Below, in pieces: positions 55,231 to 63,545 of a DNA stretch of 64,000 bases. Origin of the DNA: JAXMDS01 sp043777815. Lineage in GTDB: Bacteria; Pseudomonadota; Alphaproteobacteria; Rickettsiales; Rickettsiaceae. The stretch is taken from assembly GCA_043777815.1 (NCBI GenBank), contig JAYWHH010000002.1:1-64000 (forward strand), written 5' to 3'. A program made the position numbers and the translations under genes. Each line of letters starts with the position of its first letter. The stretch's first letter is position 1. Under the pieces are notes generated by a model. The model saw nothing but the letters and a program-made list of their open reading frames with translations, did not search any database and had not been told where the DNA came from.

Positions 55231-56373
55231 ATGATAAATCATTCAATATCTTCTCACGTTTATTTAGATCATAACGCAACTACAGCTATGACGAAGCCAG
55301 TTGTTGAATTCTATATCAACACACTAAATCAGTTGTCAAACTTACCTTTAAATCCTTCTTCTGTGCATTTTTATGGTCAGATAGCAAAGAAATATATGAA
55401 TCAAGCTCGAAAAGATATTATAAATGCGTTTAATGTAGACCACAAAAAATTTGAATTTATTTTTACATCATCTGGAACAGAGAGTAATCATATAGTGTTG
55501 AGTCATTTTTTAAGACACGGATATGTAATTGGTTCCAATATGGAACATTCATCTATTTACGAAAATTTATCTAACAAAATTCCATCTAATTCAGAAAGTG
55601 AGCCAGATTTGAGATATTTGGAAAAAGAATTAAGTGGCATAAGAGATACTAATCCAAATATACCAATTTTAGTCACAGTAATGTACGCAAATAATGAAAC
55701 TGGCTTAATAGTTGATATCAATTCTATATCTTTTATTTGTAAAAAATATGGAGCATATTTACATTCAGATTGCTCTCAAGGCTTAGGAAAAATACCATTA
55801 CTGATTGATATGATTGATTTTATGACTTTTTCATCTCATAAATGCGGTGGGCCTCATGGCATTGGTGGCCTGCTTATCAGAAAAGGAATCCTAACTAGTA
55901 TTTTGAAAGGCGGTGGACAAGAATTTGGAATACGTCATGGATCTGAAAACGTAATAAACAGTTTAACTTTTAGCTTTGCTATAAAACAAGCTATTTTACA
56001 ACAAGATAAATACTATAAACATACTTTAGAGCTTAGGAATTTTTTAGAAGATAGCCTGGAAAATAACTTAGATATAGAAAAAGAATCTCAAGATTCTTAT
56101 ATGATAGTTGCTCACAAAAATCATAACAGATTGCCCAATACCAGCATGATAATTTTGAATTGTGAAGTTGATATAAATATGATAGTTGCGAAGTTTGATA
56201 TGCATGGAATATCTATTTCATCTGGTTCAGCCTGCTCATCTGGCTCAACTAAAGAAAATTATGTTTTAAAGAATATATTTGGTAGAAACAAAGGTATCAG
56301 AGTTAGCATGGGGACCAATACCACTAGAGTAGAAATTGAGTATTTTTTGAAAATATTAAAACAAATATACTAA
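55231..56373 (+). CDS. Cysteine desulfurase family aminotransferase (IscS/NifS-like)
   Basis: PLP enzyme taking sulfur from cysteine. The start is YLDHNATT at 11-18. The PLP lysine is near residue 204 in SSHKCGGPHGIGGL, and the active-site cysteine near 334 is in ISSGSACSSGS. The 380 residues match the shorter second desulfurase of rickettsiae that sits beside, but apart from, iscS-iscU. It may supply sulfur for Fe-S clusters or for tRNA thiolation by MnmA, whose gene is at 63.5 kb. No isc genes are adjacent. Confidence 0.9.
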   Translation: MINHSISSHVYLDHNATTAMTKPVVEFYINTLNQLSNLPLNPSSVHFYGQIAKKYMNQARKDIINAFNVDHKKFEFIFTSSGTESNHIVLSHFLRHGYVIGSNMEHSSIYENLSNKIPSNSESEPDLRYLEKELSGIRDTNPNIPILVTVMYANNETGLIVDINSISFICKKYGAYLHSDCSQGLGKIPLLIDMIDFMTFSSHKCGGPHGIGGLLIRKGILTSILKGGGQEFGIRHGSENVINSLTFSFAIKQAILQQDKYYKHTLELRNFLEDSLENNLDIEKESQDSYMIVAHKNHNRLPNTSMIILNCEVDINMIVAKFDMHGISISSGSACSSGSTKENYVLKNIFGRNKGIRVSMGTNTTRVEIEYFLKILKQIY

Positions 56374-56840
56374 AGTTTTTAAAATATTGACATAGAGTTT
56401 ATACATAAAATTTCACAAGAATAAATGAAATTTTGTATATGTAAGTTCTTGTGCAGTGAGTTTGCTTAGTGCTTATTAAACAGAAGATACAGTGAATTTG
56501 TTAACTAGCTATTGAGCATAAATGATTTACAGTTTCAAACTTTTTACAATATATTAATAATCAAAATTATCCATGAATAAGTTTATTGATGGGCTTTTTT
56601 TATTTGCAAGACGTGCAGCTATGCAATTTTTTAATTGTGTTCTAAGCGTCAACAAAACCACTAAGTTAATTCATCTAAATTAAGTCTATAGTGTATTCAA
56701 AATGCAAAATGTTGTTCTTGTGTGACATTAAAATAATAATAAAACTGCAATTTAGATTTATTTTATGTTTAAGTTTGAAAAAATTTGTATTCATTTCAGT
56801 TCTATATTAAGATATTAGGGAAACAAATTAGACTTTTTTT
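56374..56840. other. Spacer with a candidate structured RNA
   Basis: TTGACA at 56387-56392 lacks a good -10. AAAATTTC (56407-56414) can pair with GAAATTTT (56427-56434), while CACAAGAA (56414-56421) can pair with TTCTTGTG (56446-56453). The two helices interlock like an H-type pseudoknot or act as alternatives. A hairpin plus T-run follows at 56571-56601. The rest is featureless. Confidence 0.4.
56571..56601 (+). terminator. Rho-independent terminator
   Basis: CCATGAATAA GT TTATTGATGG forms a stem with a central G-G mismatch, followed by GCTTTTTTT at 56593-56601. It lies 200 bases after the desulfurase stop, so it could end that transcript or a small RNA. Confidence 0.65.
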
Positions 56841-57311
56841 ATGAAAAAAATTATTTCACAAACCTTATTGATATTATTAGCGTCCAGCGTTTTAGTTGGT
56901 TGTAAGAAAGCTGCAAAGCCTACGAATACTAATCAATATCAGGATGTCACAGTAACGGATAATACAACCACCAATACTCAAGTAGCTATTGAAAGCGCTA
57001 CAATACACTTTGACTTCGATAGAAGTGATGTGAGAAGTGCTGATGAGGAGGCTGTAGTTAGCTTTGCAAATGCAGTTCAAGTTGGAAACTCTATCACAAT
57101 AGAAGGGCATTGTGACAAGAGAGGAACTAGAGAATATAACTTGGCATTAGGCGAAAAACGCGCAAATGCTGTTAGATCTTTCTTAGAGTCTGGAGGCTTT
57201 AAAGGAACAATACAAACTGTTTCTTATGGAAAAGACAAGCCTATCAATGAAGAAGATAGCTCTAAAGCTCACGCTGAAAACAGAAGAGCTGTGTTGATGT
57301 TAGATAAATAA
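56841..57311 (+). CDS. pal: Peptidoglycan-associated lipoprotein Pal
   Basis: Outer-membrane lipoprotein of the Tol-Pal system that grips diaminopimelate in peptidoglycan during division. The signal peptide ends in the lipobox VLVGC with Cys21. An Asn/Thr-rich linker is followed by the OmpA-like domain. The latter contains IHFDFDRSDVR, EGHCDKRGTREYNLALGEKRA and NRRAVLM. The 156 residues are typical. It is a strong sign that the cell has peptidoglycan. tolB is not adjacent. Confidence 0.97.
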   Translation: MKKIISQTLLILLASSVLVGCKKAAKPTNTNQYQDVTVTDNTTTNTQVAIESATIHFDFDRSDVRSADEEAVVSFANAVQVGNSITIEGHCDKRGTREYNLALGEKRANAVRSFLESGGFKGTIQTVSYGKDKPINEEDSSKAHAENRRAVLMLDK

Positions 57312-57723
57312 AGATAAAAAACAGAAGAAGTTCCTATCTTAGAAATCTTTTTAAGTGTGGAATGTGTTCTGTAAACTTTTTTATATTTGAATTTAATTCA
57401 GCGCATTAGACGTTTAAACAGATAGATAATTCTGTTGACATCTTTTGATATTTTTAATATAAATTTAAGATTTAAAACATAATGTCTCGTATTTCAGATT
57501 ATTTTTTTATCAGAATCTTAAAAACTCAACTTTAATACGCTTTATAGAAAGATTTATTTTCTATGAGTTATAAAAACTACAGTATAAAAATTTACTTATT
57601 GCTAGTATAAGAATCATTGTATGTGAGTACAAACAGTATTATATGGGTAATAAAGTCAACCTTTAGATGATTTTTAAATTTTAACGCTACCAGATATAAT
57701 TTTTTATAAATAAATTATTTCAT
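57312..57723. other. Long leader region upstream of murE
   Basis: 412 bases without a recognised gene. Contains a consensus-like promoter (57435-57463). A 17-codon ORF starting MSRISDYFFIRILKT opens at 57482, but nothing else supports it as a gene. Confidence 0.5.
57435..57463 (+). promoter_or_regulatory. Sigma-70-type promoter upstream of murE
   Basis: TTGACA at 57435-57440, a 17-base spacer, then TATAAA at 57458-57463. This is the best -35/-10 pair seen in the window. It implies an untranslated leader of about 250 bases before murE. Confidence 0.65.
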
Positions 57724-59943
57724 ATGATTGGTGCACTTAAAATCGATTCGCGTCAAGTTATGCCGGGGGATATATTTTTTGATGTTAATGCGTGTACGCA
57801 AAAACCAAAGCATGAATTATATGCTCAATCTTTAAGGCATATAGTAGAAGCTTACAGAAGAGGCGCTAGTCAAATCTTTACTGATAAGTTGTTTACTGAA
57901 AAATTGTTTGAGAATAAATCATTCACAAGACTGGCTTTTTCGGATGGAATTTTACTAAAGTATGACAAATCCTTATTAAATAGAGTTAGTAATTTGCCGC
58001 AATATAGAAATATAATACAGTATTATGCAAATACAGTGCATGGTGTAGATATATCTGATGGATTACAAAAACCTTGTGATATTTTTTTAGAATGTCCATT
58101 TTATTTTAACTTAAGCGTAAGTGCAGCTAGAAGAATCTTAAATAGAGTAACTTATACTCCAAATGCGCATTTAGAACTAAGGGAGCATGTTTACGAGAAA
58201 TATCTTTTCAAAGATACATTGTATAAGATGTACGTTACAGGAACCAACGGAAAAACGTCTTGCGTATATTATTTCAAGCAACTTAGTGATTTTTTTGACA
58301 TGCCAAGTATGTATGTAGGAACATTAGGCAATAGCTTGACTCTTGACAAGGTTCTGACTGAGGAAGAGATAGAAGAATTAAATTCTAGCCTTACTACAAA
58401 TAGTATTTTAACTAATTATCAATTATTGACATTAGGTGAAATTACACAAAAAAAATCAATTGGGCTAGAGATTTCAAGCCATGGATTTAGTCAAAATCGA
58501 ATGAAAGGAATCAAAGGAGATTGTTTTATTATGACCACACTAGGCTCCGATCATTTAGATTATCATAAGACTATAGAAAATTATATTGAAACTAAATTGA
58601 GCATGATTTGTTCGACCGGCACTTGTCCACGCGCAAGTTCACACTTGAATTTATGGACTAAAAGCTCTCAAGATCGAAAATATTTTGAACCTGATAACAA
58701 ACCCACTTATTCAAAATACAAGCCTTCTAATCAATTGAAATTGGGCTCGCCCGTGATAATTACCAATCAAATATACCAAAATTATTTTTTACCCAAAGCT
58801 GATATGGTGGATTTTATCTTAAATCATCATCAGGTAGTAATTTTAAAATCTAACAATATCGCAAAAAATAATATTAAAAAAGTAACTGAAGAATTAGATA
58901 CAAAAGTGATTCAAGAAGAATATACAAGCACTATTGCTAAGTTTAATTTCTATAATTTTGTTACCTATACGCATGAAATAAAAAATGATGGTGCATTAGT
59001 AATTATAAACATACCAAAAAGTATTTTATCTACTAACATTGAATCTTCCAAAGTCAAAAAAACTAAATCCAAATCTACAAAATATTTAATCGATGAAACT
59101 TACTGTACATTGACACTCAAGTTACAATTATTTACTCAGTTTCAGATAGAAAATTTTCTCCTTAGTTTTTTAGCTAATATTTTTAACCTAAAAAGTAATG
59201 GCATGAATGTATTAGATAAATTTCACGAGTTATCTAGTCAAAACGAGTCGTTTGGTGGCAAAAATAAAACAAATGTTGATGGTGGAATTGATAAGTGCAA
59301 TAGTGTTAGGGCCAGAAGTGATGAGCGCAATAGTGCTGAAACTAGAATTGATAAGTGCAATAGTGCTGAAACTAGAATTGATGAGCGCGATGTTGATGAG
59401 CGCAATAATGTTAAAAATTGCATTAATGAACAAAATATTGGTGCGCAAAATAACATTGAAATAGATTTTTCAAGTATCAAAAGTCCTCCCGGGCGCATGG
59501 AATCCATTCGTCACAATGATAATTTAATTTTTATAGACTATGCTCATAATCCTGAAGGGCTAGAAACAGCTCTCATCAATCTTAAATCTGTTTGCAAGGG
59601 TAAGTTAGTGGTAATTTTTGGATGCGGGGGTGATCGTGATAAGCTAAAGCGTACAATAATGGGTAAAATAGCTGGCTTAATTGCTGATCATGTGATTATT
59701 ACGGATGATAATCCTAGAAATGAAGACCCAGATGAAATCAGAAAAACTATTGCGGCAACAGTGCCAAAATCTAAATTGAAAAATATTGGATGTAGAAAAA
59801 AAGCCATAATTTATGGAATACAAATGCTTTCACATAATGATATATTGTTGATTGCGGGCAAAGGGGACGAGAATTATCAACTAGTAAATGGTCAAAAGCT
59901 TAAATTTAATGACAGAGAAGAGGTTTTGAGGTTTATTTCTTAG
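57724..59943 (+). CDS. murE: UDP-MurNAc-tripeptide synthetase (meso-DAP adding), enlarged
   Basis: Adds meso-diaminopimelate to UDP-MurNAc-dipeptide. The ATP-binding motif VTGTNGKTS is at about 172-180, the SHGFSQNRM and DHLDYHKT motifs follow, and DNPRNEDPDEI carries DNPR, the sign of diaminopimelate specificity. The N-terminus is about 15 residues shorter than usual, beginning near the IDSRQVMPGDIFF motif. Total length is 739 against about 480. The extra length is spread over polar inserts in the middle domain and a stretch of about 60 residues near 520-580 built from a ten-residue repeat. Core motifs all remain, so the enzyme is probably active. Confidence 0.93.
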   Translation: MIGALKIDSRQVMPGDIFFDVNACTQKPKHELYAQSLRHIVEAYRRGASQIFTDKLFTEKLFENKSFTRLAFSDGILLKYDKSLLNRVSNLPQYRNIIQYYANTVHGVDISDGLQKPCDIFLECPFYFNLSVSAARRILNRVTYTPNAHLELREHVYEKYLFKDTLYKMYVTGTNGKTSCVYYFKQLSDFFDMPSMYVGTLGNSLTLDKVLTEEEIEELNSSLTTNSILTNYQLLTLGEITQKKSIGLEISSHGFSQNRMKGIKGDCFIMTTLGSDHLDYHKTIENYIETKLSMICSTGTCPRASSHLNLWTKSSQDRKYFEPDNKPTYSKYKPSNQLKLGSPVIITNQIYQNYFLPKADMVDFILNHHQVVILKSNNIAKNNIKKVTEELDTKVIQEEYTSTIAKFNFYNFVTYTHEIKNDGALVIINIPKSILSTNIESSKVKKTKSKSTKYLIDETYCTLTLKLQLFTQFQIENFLLSFLANIFNLKSNGMNVLDKFHELSSQNESFGGKNKTNVDGGIDKCNSVRARSDERNSAETRIDKCNSAETRIDERDVDERNNVKNCINEQNIGAQNNIEIDFSSIKSPPGRMESIRHNDNLIFIDYAHNPEGLETALINLKSVCKGKLVVIFGCGGDRDKLKRTIMGKIAGLIADHVIITDDNPRNEDPDEIRKTIAATVPKSKLKNIGCRKKAIIYGIQMLSHNDILLIAGKGDENYQLVNGQKLKFNDREEVLRFIS
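59286..59405 (+). repeat. 30-base in-frame tandem repeat inside murE
   Basis: Units start at 59286, 59316, 59346 and 59376: (A)ATTGAT(A/G)AG(T/C)GCAATAGTG..., each 30 bases. They encode variants of (I/S)D(K/E)(C/R)NSAETR. The frame is kept throughout. Confidence 0.95.
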
Positions 59944-60240
59944 CAAAGAGAAGAGATTATGAATTTATTGGCACCCGAAGTACAGAGGAGAATTTTTAGG
60001 TTTATTGATAATTTAAATAAAGAGAAGAGATTATGAATTTATTGGCACACGAAGTACAGAAGAGAGTTTTTAGGTTTAATAAAGAGAAGAGATTTTTTAG
60101 GGTTTATTGGTACTTTAAGTAAAAACAAGAGGCTGTGAATTTATTGGTACTTTAAGTAAAAACAAGAGGCTTTTAGGCTTAATAAAGAGAAGAGAGTTTT
60201 TAGGTTTATGAGCACTGAATAAGGAGAATAGCTTCAAAAA
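59944..60240. repeat. Degenerate array of murE 3' ends
   Basis: GAGAAGAG.TT(TT)AGGTTTA, from the gene end (AGAGAAGAGGTTTTGAGG at 59912 on), recurs at about 59955, 60017, 60080 and 60187. It is mixed with repeats of GAATTTATTGGCAC(C/A)CGAAGTACAGA and TTATTGGTACTTTAAGTAAA. Units have diverged and overlap. Confidence 0.9.
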
Positions 60241-60635
60241 TTTTTTACATTCAAGTGAAATAGTTTGCTTCGATCTGAAAGTCCAAATACTACAAAAATT
60301 ATTTCTTCATTTTCTTCTAAATTGCCATCAAAAAATTCTACTAAAGATAAGAATAGATAAAATCATAACAATCTGAGAAGGACGTTAGAGACTAATATTC
60401 TATATAATTTGAGAAAGACATTAAAGTTTAGCACGATATATTGTAAAATAAAACATCAACTGCAGATGTTTTTAAAAAGTAGTATTTTTAATACTTACTA
60501 GTATTTTTTAAGTAAACAATTAGTAATTATACAACATTTTTTATTAATTGTATAATTAACAAATTGTCTAATCTAAACTTCTAAACTAAAAATATATAAT
60601 TTATTTAAACAAAACAAATATAAGTTTTAAAATTT
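60241..60635. other. Non-coding spacer before the 553-residue gene
   Basis: About 395 AT-rich bases. No gene, RNA or strong repeat seen; GAGAA(A/G)GAC(A/G)TTA is doubled near 60375 and 60410. Confidence 0.5.
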
Positions 60636-62297
60636 ATGAAAAAACAAAGCGAGACTACAAAAATAGATTTAACAAAACATGAATCAGGATTTAAAAATGA
60701 AAAAAAATTTGAAACACATTTAATAAGTTCATATGATCACGCTAAGCAGCTGGATCCAAGGTTTGTAGCTGAGCAAAAAATGAAAAAAGAAATAGATAAT
60801 GCGGCGGAAAAAGAATGGGAGCGCCTTAAAAGTCGTTTTGTAAACAGCGATTATGGATTTATTATATATTCTATATTAAATATAATTGAGGCTAATATGA
60901 ATTGGCCTACTCAAAATCATAAAATATTCCAAAAATTTTCTGAGAACTTTAATATGCATTCGTATTCAGATATTAAATCTATAGTTAATAATACACTTAA
61001 GAATGTTAATGATAAAATAAATAATGCAAGAAATGATATTATGGAAAACAAAATAAAGGCATTAGATCATATTTTGAATCATAAAAATTTCAATGAAGCA
61101 TTTGAATATAAGTACAGAAGCGATGAAGGTGATCAAGAAAAATGGGGAGAAATTATGAAAGAGATAATAGCTCAGAGTCCCTCTAAGGAACTGTGTGAGG
61201 ATATTGTAAAAAATATAGAAACATTTATTAATCTATTTATAAAAAACGATCTTGAAAAAGCATTTAAGGATAAAACATTTAGGAATAAAGAATTTGGTGA
61301 AGATGAATTAGACAATATGAAATTAGGAGATATAAAAAGAACATCTATGAATTTGAATGAAATAAAAGCACAATTTAAGAACAATTTAAAGCTTGCTACC
61401 TTAAGAGATATCAATAAAGAATTAACCAAAGAAGTGAGCTACGAGCAATCAAAAAGGTATAACATTGCAGCAAATACAGGCGCTTATTACAGTGTATTAA
61501 ATATAATTATGAATAATGTAGTTTTATCTCCAAAGCACTTTAATTACATAACACAAGAAGGAGGCCTTACATATTTTACCCCTGAGCAACTTAAAGAAGA
61601 GCCAAGAAAAATGCTTAGTAAATTTTTTGATAAAAAATTATCAGACGAAATATGCAAGACTCTTGCATTGGAGGTAGGCATTCTGCAGGAAACAATGTTA
61701 TCTATGAAAGATTATGTAGATAAAACACCAGATTTATCTAAGCATCATACTAATGATTTTGTTGTAAACATTTTTATCAAAAAAACATTAAAATCACTTG
61801 AAGAAGAAACTGTTAATATAAAATTAGGTGAACAGGTTCATAAGATCGATATAAAAGATTTACCTCTTGATCCAAAACTAATAAAAAGAAGATTAAAAAA
61901 TCAAATATCTGATTTTTGCGACAATTATTTAGCAGTAGCTAAATCAAATCCTGAAATAATAAAAAAACTACATATGAAAATAGATGCTAAATCCAGTAAC
62001 TCAGAAATCAAATCTGAACAAAATACAATTGAAAATTTACCATCAAGGCCTTCGTCAATGCTATCAAGTGTAAAGCCTGAATTTACACAAAATACAAGTG
62101 TTTCTGGTACTTTAATAGATGAAGTTGGCCCAGTTCAACAGAATGCGTCCAAGCCTGCTGGTTTAAAAAACTTTTTAAACACTAATTCAAAAGCTAATGC
62201 ATCTAGCTTTTTAACAGATGAAGCTGTCATGCAATCTCGTAATAAATCGGCTCAAAATAAATCCCCAAAAGATAAAAGTAAATCCCCGGAACGATAA
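60636..62297 (+). CDS. Two-fold repeat protein with basic C-terminal tail; candidate secreted effector
   Basis: 553 residues, helical and polar, with no signal peptide or transmembrane span. Two related halves are visible. IIYSILNIIEANMNWPTQNH (about 76-95) matches YYSVLNIIMNNVVLSPKHFN (about 284-303). MKLGD.........IKAQFKNNL (about 228-251) matches IKLGE.........LIKRRLKNQI (about 395-424). The last 110 residues are disordered and end in QNKSPKDKSKSPER, a basic tail of the kind used by type IV secretion effectors. I know no family. A secretion role is inference; virB6 is 20 kb away. Confidence 0.65.
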   Translation: MKKQSETTKIDLTKHESGFKNEKKFETHLISSYDHAKQLDPRFVAEQKMKKEIDNAAEKEWERLKSRFVNSDYGFIIYSILNIIEANMNWPTQNHKIFQKFSENFNMHSYSDIKSIVNNTLKNVNDKINNARNDIMENKIKALDHILNHKNFNEAFEYKYRSDEGDQEKWGEIMKEIIAQSPSKELCEDIVKNIETFINLFIKNDLEKAFKDKTFRNKEFGEDELDNMKLGDIKRTSMNLNEIKAQFKNNLKLATLRDINKELTKEVSYEQSKRYNIAANTGAYYSVLNIIMNNVVLSPKHFNYITQEGGLTYFTPEQLKEEPRKMLSKFFDKKLSDEICKTLALEVGILQETMLSMKDYVDKTPDLSKHHTNDFVVNIFIKKTLKSLEEETVNIKLGEQVHKIDIKDLPLDPKLIKRRLKNQISDFCDNYLAVAKSNPEIIKKLHMKIDAKSSNSEIKSEQNTIENLPSRPSSMLSSVKPEFTQNTSVSGTLIDEVGPVQQNASKPAGLKNFLNTNSKANASSFLTDEAVMQSRNKSAQNKSPKDKSKSPER

Positions 62298-62500
62298 GAC
62301 TAAATGAAGTAGATAAAAGTAAATCCCCAAAAGATCAAGCTAAATGAAGTAGATGAACTTTTTCAAATAACTTATGCGCTATTGAATGCAATCTCGTAAT
62401 AACTTAGCTCAAAATAAATCCCCAAAAGATAAAAGTAAATCCCCGGCAAGATAAGACCAGATGAAGTAGATGAACTTTTTCAAGATAACTTATGCGCTAT
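62298..62500. repeat. Echoes of the 553-residue gene's 3' end
   Basis: ATGCAATCTCGTAATAA followed by CTCAAAATAAATCCCCAAAA (62386-62452) copies 62229-62297 of the gene. AGATAAAAGTAAATCCCC(A/G) also repeats at 62321. The copy has lost frame and adds stop codons. TGAAGTAGATGAACTTTTTCAA(AT)AACTTATGCGCTAT is doubled at 62346 and 62462. Confidence 0.92.
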
Positions 62501-62580
62501 AGACAAATGTATGTTCTATAGATAAATGACTGCACTTGTTGAAGATCACTTATGTAATATAGGCAAATAATTGAAATCAT

Positions 62581-62766
62581 TCAAAACAAATCTATGCCAT
62601 AAAACTAAAGTAGACGTATTTTAATGTGTAATATAAAATTAAAATAATCGTATCTTATTTAGTTACCAAAAACAGCTATCAAAACAAATCTCTACCATAA
62701 AACTAAAGTAGACGTATTTTAATGTGTAATATAAAATTAAAATAATCGTATCTTATTTAGTTATTT
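62581..62766. repeat. 98-base direct repeat beside rpsM
   Basis: TCAAAACAAATCTATGCCAT... (62581-62668) recurs at 62679-62766 with an offset of 98 bases and about two changes. AACAGCTAT, close to the rpsM stop, occurs at the end of each copy. The similarity is high enough to be recent. Confidence 0.95.
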
Positions 62767-62793
62767 AAACTTACCAAGAACAGCTATATATTT

Positions 62794-63255
62794 TTATTTC
62801 TTTTTCTTTTTAGTTGTATTTTTAGTATTCTTCTTGCTATTTTTTCCTGCTTTATTGCCTCTAGCGTTTGAAACGTTCATATTGATTGCAGAAGCCATAC
62901 CAACTCCTCTCATTCTTCTAGATGTTTTAGAGTTGGTTTTAGTGCGCTGACCTCTTACTGGCAAGCCTTTTTGACGCCTTACTCCTCTTCTACATCCTAT
63001 ATTAGATAGACGCATAATTTTAGCCATAACACCATTACGCAATTCTTCACCAACTACGAATTTATTTACTTCACTTCTTATATGAAGAACTTCTTCTTCG
63101 GTCAATTCCGAAACTTTTTTGTATTCGTGAAAATTACACGCTTTACATATCTCTAAAGCTCTGGTATGGCCCACACCATATACTTCTCTAAGAGCTATAC
63201 GAATTTGTTTATTTCTGGGTAAGATAAAACCCGACACTACAACGTTTTGCGACAC
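62794..63255 (-). CDS. rpsM: 30S ribosomal protein S13 with Lys-rich tail
   Basis: S13 of the small-subunit head, contacting tRNA and L5. It starts at GTG 63255 with SGFILPRNKQIRIALREVYGVG. RRGVRRQKGLPVRGQRT is the conserved C-terminal core. The 153 residues exceed the usual 122; the excess is a C-terminal Asn/Lys-rich extension ending in a run of lysines. It normally precedes rpsK and rpoA. Here the downstream side is repeats and non-coding sequence, so it is a lone gene. Confidence 0.96.
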   Translation of the reverse strand: MSQNVVVSGFILPRNKQIRIALREVYGVGHTRALEICKACNFHEYKKVSELTEEEVLHIRSEVNKFVVGEELRNGVMAKIMRLSNIGCRRGVRRQKGLPVRGQRTKTNSKTSRRMRGVGMASAINMNVSNARGNKAGKNSKKNTKNTTKKKKK

Positions 63256-63545
63256 TGAATTTAGATCATAATTTATTATTATATTCTAATCTTTTTTGAA
63301 AAATAAGTCAATTTAGAGGGTGCTATTGATCAGGATATATCTATCCTTCAGGGCTTAATTATGTTGGATTTTAATTTTCTATTCAGGGTATGAAAATATA
63401 ATCAATTTTTATAAAAAGTCACTATAACGGTTTGTGTTTTTTATCTTGTGATTTTACAATACTATCAAGTAGTGTTAAGAACATTAAGTAATATAATCTT
63501 TTTTATATAATACTTTATAAAGACAGAATCTTTTATAAGAAATTT

